64,000 nt of DNA. It comes from Vibrio sp. S17_S38. GTDB taxonomy: Bacteria; Pseudomonadota; Gammaproteobacteria; Enterobacterales; Vibrionaceae. The position numbers and the translations under genes were made by a program. Location of the stretch: NCBI RefSeq assembly GCF_014694375.1, contig NZ_JAAUWW010000018.1:22352-86351 (forward strand), in the 5' to 3' direction. Shown here in pieces: positions 55,788 to 64,000 of this stretch. The notes below the pieces were generated by a model. The model was not told the origin of the DNA. It saw only the letters and a list, made by a program, of their open reading frames with translations, and ran no database searches. The first letter of the stretch is position 1, and every line of letters begins with the position of its first letter.

Positions 55788-56876
55788 TTAATTTTGTTCA
55801 GCAAGTGCCGCAAGTTGATCCGCTTGATATTCTTGAATAACAGGATCGACCAAACTTTGCAGGTCCCCTTCCATGACTTCGGCTAGGCGGTATAAAGTTA
55901 AGTTAATACGGTGATCCGATACTCGGCCTTGTGGATAGTTATAAGTACGAATACGGTCACTACGATCGCCTGAACCAAGTAGATTACGACGAGTATCCGA
56001 CACTTCAGCCGCTCGCTTCGCCATTTCAGCTTGAGTAATACGAGCCGCTAACACGGTCATCGCTTTCGCTTTGTTCTTATGTTGTGAGCGCTCATCTTGA
56101 CACTCAACCACCGTACCCGTTGGTAAGTGGGTAATACGGATAGCAGAATCGGTGGTGTTAACGTGCTGACCACCCGCTCCCGATGAACGGAAAGTATCAA
56201 TTTTAAGATCGGATGCTTTGATTTCTGGCATTTCAGCTTCAGGAACTTCTGCCATTACCGCTAAAGTACAAGCTGAAGTATGGACTCGACCTTGAGATTC
56301 TGTCGCGGGAACACGTTGCACACGGTGGCCACCAGATTCAAATTTCAACACACCGAATGCACCATCACCAACGACTTTAGCAATCATTTCTTTAAAGCCA
56401 CCTTGCTCTGAAATATTGCTACTCATCACTTCAATACGCCAACCTTTTTTCTCCGCAAAACGGCTGTACATGCGGAATAGATCACCCGCAAAAATACCGG
56501 CCTCATCACCACCTGCGCCAGCGCGAATTTCTAAGAAACAGCTGCGGTCATCATTTGGATCTTTTGGAATCAACAAAATTTGCAAATCATCAGCTAAACG
56601 CTCAATAGCCGCTTTTGCTTCTTTAATTTCATCTTGTGCCATTTCGCGCATTTCAGCATCGTCTTCTTGCGCCATTTCTTCGGCAGCAATGAGATCATCT
56701 TGTGCTTGTTGATAGGCCTGAAAGCATTTTGTTACTTCTTCTAATTGAGAATACTCTTTTGATAGCGCACGGAATTTATTTTGATCGCCAATCACACCAG
56801 GATCGCCTAATAAATGCTGCACTTCTTCATAACGCTCAACTAGAGTTTCTAACTTGGTCAAAATTGACGATTTCAT
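55788..56876 (-). CDS. prfA: PrfA, peptide chain release factor 1
   Basis: 362 aa. The GGQ motif ([15 protein letters not shown], about residues 229-243) catalyses peptide release. The PAT-like anticodon region ([10 protein letters not shown]) and the [12 protein letters not shown] segment are present. It ends translation at UAA and UAG. It lies between hemA (71 nt) and prmC in the classical order. Confidence 0.96.
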   Translation of the reverse strand: MKSSILTKLETLVERYEEVQHLLGDPGVIGDQNKFRALSKEYSQLEEVTKCFQAYQQAQDDLIAAEEMAQEDDAEMREMAQDEIKEAKAAIERLADDLQILLIPKDPNDDRSCFLEIRAGAGGDEAGIFAGDLFRMYSRFAEKKGWRIEVMSSNISEQGGFKEMIAKVVGDGAFGVLKFESGGHRVQRVPATESQGRVHTSACTLAVMAEVPEAEMPEIKASDLKIDTFRSSGAGGQHVNTTDSAIRITHLPTGTVVECQDERSQHKNKAKAMTVLAARITQAEMAKRAAEVSDTRRNLLGSGDRSDRIRTYNYPQGRVSDHRINLTLYRLAEVMEGDLQSLVDPVIQEYQADQLAALAEQN

Positions 56877-56947
56877 AATTTTATCTTAACTGTGAATGTT
56901 GCTATTGATGGGGGCTGTTAATTGCGTAAATCTGTGCTTGAGCACAG

Positions 56948-58207
56948 CTAAAGTTCATCTAAACCTAAACTTTGGCGTATAACAGTTAATTTTTCTGGCT
57001 CGCCTTGCTCTGCCACAACTTGCATGGCACGAGTCGGCTGATGGATTAATCGGTTGGTCAATTTATTGCTTAACTCGCGTAATACTTTTTCTGGATTACC
57101 ACCTGCAGCAAGCGCATTTAGGCTTTTTTCCAATAGATCACTTTTAATTTCATTAGCGTGTTGTCGGTAATCTCGGATACTGTCCACGGCTTGTAGTGAT
57201 CTTAACCACATCATAAAGGCCGCACTCTCTTCCGTTACAATCGCTTCGGCTTGAATGGCTTCAACTTTACGCTGTTCCATATTCTTACTTACGATCCCTT
57301 GTAAATCATCCACACTATATAGATAGGCATCATTAAGATCGCCAACTTGAAATTCGATATCACGTGGCACAGCAATATCAACTAACAACATTGGCTGATG
57401 TTTACGTTTTTTTAATGCGGTCTCAACCATCCCTTTACCAATAATAGGCAACGGACTCGCAGTTGAGCTAATCACAATATCGGCTCTAGATAAATGCTCG
57501 GGGATTTCAGAAAGAGTAATAACTTCACCATCAAATTGATCAGCCAGCAATTTAGCTCTTTCAATCGTGCGGTTTGCGACAATGATATTTTTACAATGGG
57601 TCGATGATAAATGCTTGGCAACCAATTCGATAGTCTCACCTGCACCCACAAGCAATACAGTGACATTTTTCATCGATTCAAAAATTTGCTTCGCAAGCAT
57701 ACAAGCCGCATAAGCAACAGAAACAGCACTGCCACCAATCGCCGTTTCAGTACGGACTCTTTTCGCAACAGAAAACGCTTTATGGAACAACTTTTCAGTC
57801 AATCCATTCACCGCTTTTAGCTCAACTGAAGACGCATAAGCTTGCTTTACTTGACCTAAAATTTGTGGCTCACCAAGTACTAATGAGTCAAGTCCACATG
57901 CTACCCGCATAAGGTGCTGAACAGCGGCTTGTTCTTCATAACTATAAATAGATGACATTAGACTTTCAGGGTCAACTTGATGAAACTCTAATAACCAATC
58001 GATAATGTGACCTTTACTCGTCCCTTTGCTTAAATCGCAATAAATTTCGGTGCGGTTACAAGTTGAAACGATGACACCACTTTTAATGGCATGACTTGCC
58101 TCCATCTGAGCTAGCGCTTCAGACAGTTTCTCAGGTGAAAATGCAATTTTTTCTCGCAACTCAACCGACGCTGTATTGTGATTGATACCAATAGCAAGCA
58201 AAGACAT
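56948..58207 (-). CDS. hemA: HemA, glutamyl-tRNA reductase
   Basis: 419 aa. It starts with [17 protein letters not shown] and has the catalytic cysteine in [12 protein letters not shown] (about residue 50). The NADPH-binding domain ([19 protein letters not shown]) and C-terminal dimerisation helix follow. It makes glutamate-1-semialdehyde, the first committed step to haem. It heads the hemA-prfA-prmC-sirB2-sirB1-kdsA block and is divergent from lolB over 174 nt. Confidence 0.96.
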   Translation of the reverse strand: MSLLAIGINHNTASVELREKIAFSPEKLSEALAQMEASHAIKSGVIVSTCNRTEIYCDLSKGTSKGHIIDWLLEFHQVDPESLMSSIYSYEEQAAVQHLMRVACGLDSLVLGEPQILGQVKQAYASSVELKAVNGLTEKLFHKAFSVAKRVRTETAIGGSAVSVAYAACMLAKQIFESMKNVTVLLVGAGETIELVAKHLSSTHCKNIIVANRTIERAKLLADQFDGEVITLSEIPEHLSRADIVISSTASPLPIIGKGMVETALKKRKHQPMLLVDIAVPRDIEFQVGDLNDAYLYSVDDLQGIVSKNMEQRKVEAIQAEAIVTEESAAFMMWLRSLQAVDSIRDYRQHANEIKSDLLEKSLNALAAGGNPEKVLRELSNKLTNRLIHQPTRAMQVVAEQGEPEKLTVIRQSLGLDEL

Positions 58208-58381
58208 GTAGTGGGAATACTCTAAAAAATAGTGATATGAGCCAGCAATTTTACTTGATGGGCCGCAGTAATGAAAGGGCTAGACACCGTATTAGCAACA
58301 ATCGACAGATATTTGTGCTGAATGGCTCATCGATAAGATGCTACAATTGCGCTGAAATTCATAAAAGAGTAAGGATTCCTT

Positions 58382-59014
58382 TTGTCTATTCATCACGCAT
58401 TCCGCCGTTTTTCCACTCTCATACTTTGTACTATCACCATGGTATTAGTGGGCTGTAGCTCAGTACCAGAACAAGAAGCCACTTACCATGTTGATTGGAA
58501 GCAACATCAACAAAACCTTACAAAATTAGACAAATTCAAAGTAACAGGAAAAATCGGGTATCAAGATCCCAACCACCGACAATCTCTTAATTTTATTTTA
58601 ACCCACGCCTCAAATTATGATGAATTAAAACTGCTGACTTTTTTGGGTCAAACAGTGATGACGCTACAAATGCTACCAAGTGGCTCAATGATAACGACAT
58701 CCGATGGCAGAGTAAGCACAGCTCCACAAGCCAACCAACTAATCAATGAATTGACAGGATTCAGCATTCCAGTATCACAGCTCCCCGACTGGATTAAAGG
58801 CCTGCCTACCGATGCAGACCGCACTACATTAAATGAATCTAATACGCTAGCAAGCCTTGAGAAAAACCTCGATAACCAGAACTGGCAACTCAATTATCTA
58901 ACTTACTCAGCTCAAATGACACCAGTAAAGAATGATCTCATGCTGCCAAGTCAATTATTCTTACAGCAAGATAAAACCAAAATTAAAATAGTGATCAACA
59001 AGTGGGTATTTTAA
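58382..59014 (+). CDS. lolB: LolB, outer-membrane lipoprotein receptor
   Basis: 210 aa. The TTG start has AAGGA 6 nt upstream. A lipoprotein signal with lipobox LVGC (Cys about residue 25) precedes the LolB fold ([26 protein letters not shown]). It accepts lipoproteins from LolA and inserts them in the outer membrane. The stop shares one base with the ispE start (TAATG). Confidence 0.92.
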   Translation: MSIHHAFRRFSTLILCTITMVLVGCSSVPEQEATYHVDWKQHQQNLTKLDKFKVTGKIGYQDPNHRQSLNFILTHASNYDELKLLTFLGQTVMTLQMLPSGSMITTSDGRVSTAPQANQLINELTGFSIPVSQLPDWIKGLPTDADRTTLNESNTLASLEKNLDNQNWQLNYLTYSAQMTPVKNDLMLPSQLFLQQDKTKIKIVINKWVF

Positions 59015-59952
59015 TGTCAAATGTAAACTCACTGAATCAACCAAGCATTCAGGAATCAATAGAGTGGCCATCCCCTGCTAAGCTAAATTTATTTTTGTAT
59101 ATCACAGCTCGCCGCAGTGATGGCTACCATAACCTGCAAACCTTATTTCAGTTTATCGACTTTGGTGACATTTTACGTTTTCACATTAATCAAACGGGTA
59201 ACATAACCATTAGCCCAGAGATCGAAGGCGTCGCGTTAGAACAGAATCTTATTTGGAAAGCCGCTAATGCTTTACGCCTACAGGCAAAGAAAGCAGGCGA
59301 TATAGATCCAAAGACATTGGGCGCTGATATTGAACTCGATAAAATTTTACCCATGGGCGGTGGACTCGGTGGCGGCTCTTCAAATGCAGCAACTACCTTG
59401 GTGGCATTAAACCATTTATGGCAACTCGATTTTGATATCGATACTTTGGCTGAAATAGGATTAAAGTTGGGAGCGGATGTCCCTGTATTCGTTCGAGGAC
59501 AAGCAGCTTTTGCTGAAGGGGTTGGCGAACAACTTGAACCTGCTCATCCACAAGAAAAATGGTATTTAGTTTTAAAACCGGATGTCAATATTGCGACTGC
59601 GGATATTTTCACTCATCCAGACTTGACTAGAAATACGCCAAAGCAAGAGCTTACAACACTTTTACAACAACCTTACGAAAACGATTGCGAAAAAATTGTG
59701 ACTTTACTGTATCCGGAGGTTGCTAAGCAACTTTCTTGGCTGCTACAATACGCGCCGTCGAGATTGACTGGTACAGGCTCTTGTCTTTTCGCTGAATTCG
59801 ATACTCAGCAACAAGCACAAGAGACTTTAGATAAGTTTAACGCTCAACAGAATTCAAATAGTGTCTTTGGCTTTATCGCTAAGGGAATGAATATTTCATC
59901 TCTCCATAAGACTTTGGCTGACTATAAACAAGCCAACCACAACTCAATTTAA
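59014..59952 (+). CDS. ispE: IspE, 4-diphosphocytidyl-methylerythritol kinase
   Basis: 312 aa from the ATG at 59014, which overlaps the lolB stop; a GTG four codons upstream is the longer alternative. GHMP kinase motifs are [20 protein letters not shown] and the ATP loop [19 protein letters not shown] (about residues 108-127). It is the fourth step of the non-mevalonate isoprenoid route. prs follows after 27 nt. Confidence 0.95.
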   Translation: MSNVNSLNQPSIQESIEWPSPAKLNLFLYITARRSDGYHNLQTLFQFIDFGDILRFHINQTGNITISPEIEGVALEQNLIWKAANALRLQAKKAGDIDPKTLGADIELDKILPMGGGLGGGSSNAATTLVALNHLWQLDFDIDTLAEIGLKLGADVPVFVRGQAAFAEGVGEQLEPAHPQEKWYLVLKPDVNIATADIFTHPDLTRNTPKQELTTLLQQPYENDCEKIVTLLYPEVAKQLSWLLQYAPSRLTGTGSCLFAEFDTQQQAQETLDKFNAQQNSNSVFGFIAKGMNISSLHKTLADYKQANHNSI

Positions 59953-59979
59953 AACTGGACGCAACCCGAGGTTTCCACC

Positions 59980-60924
59980 GTGCCTGATATGAAGCTATTT
60001 GCTGGTAACGCCACACCTGAACTAGCCCAACGTATTGCAGATCGCCTGTACATTTCCCTTGGTGACGCAACTGTAAACCGTTTTTCTGACGGTGAAGTTG
60101 CAGTACAAATCAATGAAAATGTTCGTGGTAGTGATGTATTCATCATCCAATCTACTTGTGCGCCAACCAATGACAACTTAATGGAATTAGTTGTTATGAT
60201 CGATGCAATGCGCCGCGCTTCTGCGGGCCGTATTACCGCCGTCATTCCATATTTTGGTTATGCACGTCAAGACCGTCGTGTCCGTTCAGCTCGTGTTCCA
60301 ATCACTGCGAAAGTTGTTGCAGACTTCCTTTCTAACGTCGGTGTTGACCGCGTTTTAACTATCGACCTTCACGCCGAGCAAATTCAAGGTTTCTTCGATG
60401 TTCCTGTCGATAATATCTTTGGTACGCCAGTGCTTATGGAAGATATGAAATCTCGTAACCTAGAAGATCCAGTGGTTGTTTCTCCTGATCTTGGTGGTGT
60501 TGTTCGCGCTCGCGCAACGGCCAAAATGTTAGATGACACCGATATTGCTATCGTTGATAAACGTCGTCCACGCGCTAACGTTTCTGAAGTAATGAACCTA
60601 ATTGGTGATGTTAAAGGTCGCGATTGTGTGATTGTTGATGACATGATCGATACTGGTGGTACATTATGTAAGGCAGCTGAAGCCCTAAAAGAACGTGGCG
60701 CTAAACGTGTATTTGCATACGCAACTCACGCTGTGTTCTCTGGCAATGCCGCAACAAACATCGCGAATTCAGTTATTGACCAAGTCATCGTTACTGATTC
60801 GATTACTTTATCTGATGAAATGAAAGCAACAGGTAAAGTAACGCAACTTACTTTATCAAGCATGCTAGCTGAAGCAATTCGTCGTATTAGCAACGAAGAA
60901 TCAATCTCGGCAATGTTTAACTAG
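59980..60924 (+). CDS. prs: Prs, ribose-phosphate pyrophosphokinase
   Basis: 314 aa. The GTG start gives the N-terminus [20 protein letters not shown], as in E. coli, with GAGG upstream; an ATG three codons later is possible. Motifs are [18 protein letters not shown] (ATP loop), [11 protein letters not shown] and the PRPP loop [15 protein letters not shown] (about residues 219-233). It makes PRPP for nucleotide, His and Trp synthesis. A strong terminator follows. Confidence 0.97.
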   Translation: MPDMKLFAGNATPELAQRIADRLYISLGDATVNRFSDGEVAVQINENVRGSDVFIIQSTCAPTNDNLMELVVMIDAMRRASAGRITAVIPYFGYARQDRRVRSARVPITAKVVADFLSNVGVDRVLTIDLHAEQIQGFFDVPVDNIFGTPVLMEDMKSRNLEDPVVVSPDLGGVVRARATAKMLDDTDIAIVDKRRPRANVSEVMNLIGDVKGRDCVIVDDMIDTGGTLCKAAEALKERGAKRVFAYATHAVFSGNAATNIANSVIDQVIVTDSITLSDEMKATGKVTQLTLSSMLAEAIRRISNEESISAMFN

Positions 60925-60958
60925 AACTAATCGTTAAATATTCAATGCTTGAAAATAG

Positions 60959-60993
60959 AAACCACTTTACCTATTAGTAAAGTGGTTTTTTAT
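60959..60993 (+). terminator. Terminator after prs
   Basis: 12-bp stem AAACCACTTTAC (60959-60970) with GTAAAGTGGTTT (60977-60988), a 6-nt loop, then a T-run. It ends the lolB-ispE-prs unit. Confidence 0.92.
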
Positions 60994-61069
60994 TATCCGC
61001 CACTCTGCCCACCCTTTTAAAAAATATGCTATCATGCCGCGCTTTTAAAATTTGCAAAGAGAGCATACC

Positions 61070-61660
61070 TTGACTCAACCAATCAAATTACTTGTCGGTC
61101 TTGCTAACCCGGGGCCGGAATATGACAGAACTCGCCATAATGCTGGAGCATGGGTAGTAGAAGAGTTAGCCCGAGTGCACAACATAAATCTAAAAGAAGA
61201 AAGTAAATTTTTTGGATTAACCGGAAGAGTGATGGTACATGGTCAGGATTTACGTCTTCTTATCCCTACTACATTTATGAATTTATCGGGAAAGTCGGTT
61301 GCGGCCATCGCAAAATTTTATCAAATATTACCTGAAGAGATCATGGTCGCTCACGATGAACTTGACCTCCCACCCGGTGTAGCTAAATTTAAAAAAGGTG
61401 GCGGCCATGGTGGACACAATGGTTTAAAAGATATCATTGCCAAACAAGCTAATAATAAAGAATTTTATCGCTTACGAATTGGTATTGGTCACCCTGGACA
61501 TAAAGATCGCGTCGCTGGTTATGTACTTGGAAAAGCGCCAGTCAAAGAACAAGAATTGCTTAATGCTGCTGTCGATGAATCCGTACGCAGTTTAGACATG
61601 CTATTTAAAGATGATTTAGCAAAAGCACAAAATCGCTTACATACGTTTAAAGCTGAATAG
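61070..61660 (+). CDS. pth: Pth, peptidyl-tRNA hydrolase
   Basis: 196 aa from the TTG at 61070 ([19 protein letters not shown]), with AGAGAG about 8 nt upstream. The longer frame from a TTG at 61052 has no such site. Motifs are [17 protein letters not shown] (catalytic His about residue 22), FMNLSGKS and [13 protein letters not shown]. It frees tRNA from prematurely released peptidyl-tRNA. The length fits the 194-aa E. coli enzyme. ychF follows after 81 nt. Confidence 0.95.
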   Translation: MTQPIKLLVGLANPGPEYDRTRHNAGAWVVEELARVHNINLKEESKFFGLTGRVMVHGQDLRLLIPTTFMNLSGKSVAAIAKFYQILPEEIMVAHDELDLPPGVAKFKKGGGHGGHNGLKDIIAKQANNKEFYRLRIGIGHPGHKDRVAGYVLGKAPVKEQELLNAAVDESVRSLDMLFKDDLAKAQNRLHTFKAE

Positions 61661-61741
61661 ATCCGCTATATAAAGCTGTATTTAGCAAAACAATCAAATG
61701 ACAGAGTCGGCAATCGTGCCGAATGAAAGAAGGTTTATAAC

Positions 61742-62833
61742 ATGGGTTTCAAATGTGGGATCGTCGGTTTACCAAACGTAGGTAAATCCACTCTATTTAA
61801 CGCACTAACTAAAGCAGGTATTGAAGCGGCTAACTTCCCTTTCTGTACCATTGAGCCTAATACCGGTGTCGTTCCTGTTCCTGATCTTCGTCTTGATGCA
61901 TTAGCAGCAATCGTGAATCCAAAACGCATTCTTCCAACCACAATGGAATTTGTTGATATTGCCGGACTTGTTGCTGGTGCATCAAAAGGTGAAGGACTTG
62001 GTAACAAATTCCTAGCAAACATCCGTGAAACTGACGCTATCGGTCACGTTGTACGCTGTTTTGAGAATGAAAACATCATTCACGTTGCAGGTAGAATTTC
62101 GCCAATTGAAGATATCGAAATCATCAACTTAGAGCTTGCTCTTGCCGACTTAGATAGCTGTGAACGCGCTATCCAACGTCAAGCAAAAAAAGCAAAAGGT
62201 GGCGATAAAGACGCTAAATTTGAAATTACAGTGCTAGAAAAACTGCTTCCTGTATTCACCGAAGGCGGAATGGCTCGCTCGGTTGAACTAAATAAAGAAG
62301 AGTTAGCAGCCGTTGGTTATTTAAACTTCTTAACTCTAAAACCAACCATGTACATTGCCAATGTAAGTGAAGATGGCTTTGAAGGTAATCCATATTTAGA
62401 TCAAGTACGTGCATATGCAGAGAATGAAAATGCGGTGGTTGTGCCAGTTTGCGCTGCCATTGAATCTGAAATGTCTGAACTTGACGAAGAAGATCGTGAT
62501 GAGTTCTTAGCAGATCTTGGTATCGAAGAACCTGGTCTAAATCGTGTCATTCGTTCTGGTTATGAGTTATTAACCTTACAAACCTATTTCACCGCAGGTG
62601 TGCAAGAAGTTCGTGCTTGGACAATTCCAATCGGAGCAACAGCACCACAATCCGCTGGTAAAATTCATACTGATTTTGAAAGAGGTTTTATTCGCGCAGA
62701 AGTGATCGCTTATAACGACTTCATTCAATTTAAAGGTGAAAGCGGAGCAAAAGAAGCAGGAAAATGGCGCTTAGAAGGTAAAGAATATATCGTGAAAGAT
62801 GGTGATGTGGTTCACTTCCGTTTTAACGTCTAG
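61742..62833 (+). CDS. ychF: YchF (Obg-family ATPase)
   Basis: 363 aa. The G1 loop is [15 protein letters not shown] (about residues 8-22), the switch region is [19 protein letters not shown], and the C-terminal TGS domain ends [17 protein letters not shown]. YchF prefers ATP over GTP and is linked to ribosome function and stress responses. The ATG is preceded by AAGG. It is the last protein gene before the tRNA cluster and has its own terminator. Confidence 0.96.
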   Translation: MGFKCGIVGLPNVGKSTLFNALTKAGIEAANFPFCTIEPNTGVVPVPDLRLDALAAIVNPKRILPTTMEFVDIAGLVAGASKGEGLGNKFLANIRETDAIGHVVRCFENENIIHVAGRISPIEDIEIINLELALADLDSCERAIQRQAKKAKGGDKDAKFEITVLEKLLPVFTEGGMARSVELNKEELAAVGYLNFLTLKPTMYIANVSEDGFEGNPYLDQVRAYAENENAVVVPVCAAIESEMSELDEEDRDEFLADLGIEEPGLNRVIRSGYELLTLQTYFTAGVQEVRAWTIPIGATAPQSAGKIHTDFERGFIRAEVIAYNDFIQFKGESGAKEAGKWRLEGKEYIVKDGDVVHFRFNV

Positions 62834-62863
62834 TTCGTAGCCCATAAATAAAACATTCAAATC

Positions 62864-62893
62864 AAAGCCAGTGAATAGTTCGCTGGCTTTTTT
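62864..62893 (+). terminator. Terminator after ychF
   Basis: Stem AAAGCCAG (62864-62871) with CTGGCTTT (62883-62890) and a run of six T residues. It separates pth-ychF from the tRNA operon. Confidence 0.9.
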
Positions 62894-63028
62894 CTTTCTA
62901 TTCAAAGCTGATATCAATAAATATATAAAGAATCGACAGCGATAAATTGTGTTATTGATTACAAATAGTGCTTTTTGTTTAAAAAAAATGCGAACGATTC
63001 ATTTTGGGCAATTTATTCAAAAAAACTA

Positions 63029-63057
63029 TTGACGCTCGCGGCCCTAATCCGCATAAT
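63029..63057 (+). promoter_or_regulatory. Promoter of the tRNA operon
   Basis: TTGACG (63029-63034), a 17-bp spacer and CATAAT (63052-63057), followed by a GC-rich discriminator (GCGCTCCG). This is the pattern of stringently controlled stable-RNA promoters. The first tRNA begins 55 nt downstream. Confidence 0.85.
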
Positions 63058-63111
63058 GCGCTCCGTTCTCGTTGCAGAGTTTATGCAACAGAAAGAGGTG
63101 AAAACCTCATT

Positions 63112-63188
63112 GGCTACGTAGCTCAGTTGGTTAGAGCACATCACTCATAATGATGGGGTCACAGGTTCGAATCCCGTTGTAGCCACCA
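63112..63188 (+). tRNA. tRNA-Met (elongator, anticodon CAU), copy 1
   Basis: 77 nt with CCA. The anticodon loop CTCATAA gives CAT. It differs from copy 2 by a T at the acceptor position that pairs with G7, giving a G-U pair instead of G-C. It is the first gene of the tRNA operon. Confidence 0.95.
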
Positions 63189-63314
63189 AATTTATACAAG
63201 TTTTGATTCGTCGAAATTTGCTGCTCGATGAGTAAGTTTATCCAATTAACTTGCCCATTTAATATCGAGATACTGGAAACTTAGTTTTATGCTCTTGTTT
63301 CTAGTCACGGTTTT

Positions 63315-63399
63315 GCGGTCGTGGCGGAATTGGTAGACGCACCAGATTTAGGTTCTGGCACCGTAAGGTGTGAGAGTTCAAGTCTCTCCGACCGCACCA
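63315..63399 (+). tRNA. tRNA-Leu (anticodon UAG), copy 1
   Basis: 85 nt with CCA and the long variable arm of class II tRNAs. The anticodon loop TTTAGGT gives TAG. It differs from copy 2 by a single base in the variable arm. Confidence 0.95.
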
Positions 63400-63443
63400 T
63401 TGTTTAAACGTCTCTTGATAACATATCTTCTTGATTCGTCTGT

Positions 63444-63518
63444 TGGGCTATCGCCAAGCGGTAAGGCACTGGCTTTTGATGCCAGCATTCCCTGGTTCGA
63501 ATCCAGGTAGCCCAGCCA
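63444..63518 (+). tRNA. tRNA-Gln (anticodon UUG)
   Basis: 75 nt with the 3' end GCCA. The anticodon stem-loop CTGGC-TTTTGAT-GCCAG gives anticodon TTG. Acceptor stem TGGGCTA/TAGCCCA. Confidence 0.95.
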
Positions 63519-63535
63519 TTATTTAAAGTGGTTAG

Positions 63536-63611
63536 TGAGTCTGATAAGCAATTGGCTTTTGATGACAATACCAAAAGAGTTCCCTGATTTCATTTTCAGG
63601 CAGCCTGACCA
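63536..63611 (+). pseudogene. Decayed tRNA-Gln copy
   Basis: The segment keeps TTGGCTTTTGATG (anticodon region), TTCCCTG and a 3' end like GCCTGACCA followed by ATTATTTAAA. All of these occur in the same order in the intact tRNA-Gln and its flank. The stems no longer pair and the T loop is changed (ATTTCATTTTC), so it cannot be functional. Confidence 0.8.
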
Positions 63612-63700
63612 TTATTTAAAAGTTTCGATACTTCGAAGCTAGAAGTTCAGAGAATGGTTCGTTATACTCTCTGGCTCACAAAGTTAATCAGTAACAAAAT

Positions 63701-63777
63701 GGCTACGTAGCTCAGTTGGTTAGAGCACATCACTCATAATGATGGGGTCACAGGTTCGAATCCCGTCGTAGCCACCA
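63701..63777 (+). tRNA. tRNA-Met (elongator, anticodon CAU), copy 2
   Basis: 77 nt with CCA, identical in form to the E. coli elongator tRNA-Met, including the C at the position where copy 1 has T. Confidence 0.95.
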
Positions 63778-63898
63778 TATTTATACAAGTTTTGATTCGT
63801 TGAGACTTGCAACTCGATAAGTAAGTTTATCCAATTAACTTACCCATTTAATATCGAGCTACTAGAAACCTAGCTTTCTCGTTTCTAGTCACGGTTTT

Positions 63899-63983
63899 GC
63901 GGTCGTGGCGGAATTGGTAGACGCACCAGATTTAGGTTCTGGCGCCGTAAGGTGTGAGAGTTCAAGTCTCTCCGACCGCACCA
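63899..63983 (+). tRNA. tRNA-Leu (anticodon UAG), copy 2
   Basis: 85 nt with CCA, anticodon TAG and a long variable arm. It lies at the right end of the window, and the following bases match those after copy 1, so another tRNA-Gln probably follows outside the window. Confidence 0.95.
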
Positions 63984-64000
63984 TTATTTAAACGTCTCTT

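Larger units (their letters stand above)
63701..64000 (+). repeat. Second copy of a tandem Met-Leu tRNA unit
   Basis: This segment repeats 63112-63416 with spacers included: both spacers share ATACAAGTTTTGATTCGT, a long run around AAGTTTATCCAATTAACTT and TTTCTAGTCACGG, and both Leu copies are followed by TTTAAACGTCTCTT. The offset is about 589 nt at Met and 584 nt at Leu. The repeat runs off the window edge. Confidence 0.85.

Noticed and set aside
63112..64000. Spaced repeats at the right end as a CRISPR array
   Set aside because: The repeats are tRNA genes of 75-85 nt with conserved spacers, not short repeats with unique spacers.

Overview
This window comes from a gammaproteobacterium of the Vibrionaceae, most likely Vibrio or a close relative. 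Three things support this. It carries a Vibrio-style TonB2 operon that includes ttpC and a DUF3450 gene. It has the order kdsA-sirB1-sirB2-prmC-prfA-hemA | lolB-ispE-prs-pth-ychF. Base composition is fairly AT-rich, and the tRNA and house-keeping sequences closely resemble E. coli. I see no transposase, integrase, prophage, CRISPR array or rRNA. The species cannot be named from this sequence alone.

Layout. (1) 1-7.6 kb: the 5' end of mlaA, then a complete cytochrome c maturation operon ccmABCDEFGHI on the minus strand, with most genes overlapping and a hairpin terminator after ccmI. (2) 7.8-11.5 kb: a DUF2254 membrane protein, tRNA-Arg(CCU) and an ABC exporter. (3) 11.6-36.2 kb: a large iron-acquisition region. 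It holds fhuA-fhuC-fhuD-fhuB, a PheC-like periplasmic protein, yegD, the siderophore-iron reductase fhuF and a second TonB-dependent receptor. It continues with a second siderophore ABC importer (binding protein divergent from permease and ATPase), an MFS transporter, two tandem alpha/beta-hydrolase-like paralogues and an AraC/GyrI-type regulator, and ends with the TonB2 energy-transduction operon. Fur-box-like sequences precede fhuA, fhuF, the second receptor, the second importer and the TonB2 operon. (4) 36.3-39.6 kb: gltX and an OprD/ChiP-like porin. (5) 40.1-47.5 kb: a CueR-type promoter and copA, a TraB/GumN protein, a SpoU-family RNA methyltransferase, a secreted ParB/Srx-fold protein, and a Bcr/CflA drug exporter divergent from a marR gene. 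(6) 47.5-52.5 kb: tRNA-Pro with decayed remnants, smrA, rluF, a small membrane protein, ybaK and nutA. (7) 52.6-62.9 kb: the conserved house-keeping block. (8) 63.0-64.0 kb: a tRNA operon Met-Leu-Gln-(decayed Gln)-Met-Leu that runs off the window.

How it fits together. The iron region holds uptake parts (two outer-membrane receptors, two inner-membrane importers, a reductase and a TonB motor) but no recognisable siderophore biosynthesis gene. This suggests capture of siderophores made by others, or made from genes elsewhere in the genome. The two hydrolase-like genes are the least explained coding content. The fhuC-fhuD and fhuD-fhuB gaps hold unusual CTAG-rich palindromes. Several start codons were moved from the longest possible reading frame because of ribosome binding sites, overlaps with the preceding gene or, for copA, because the promoter lies inside the longer frame.
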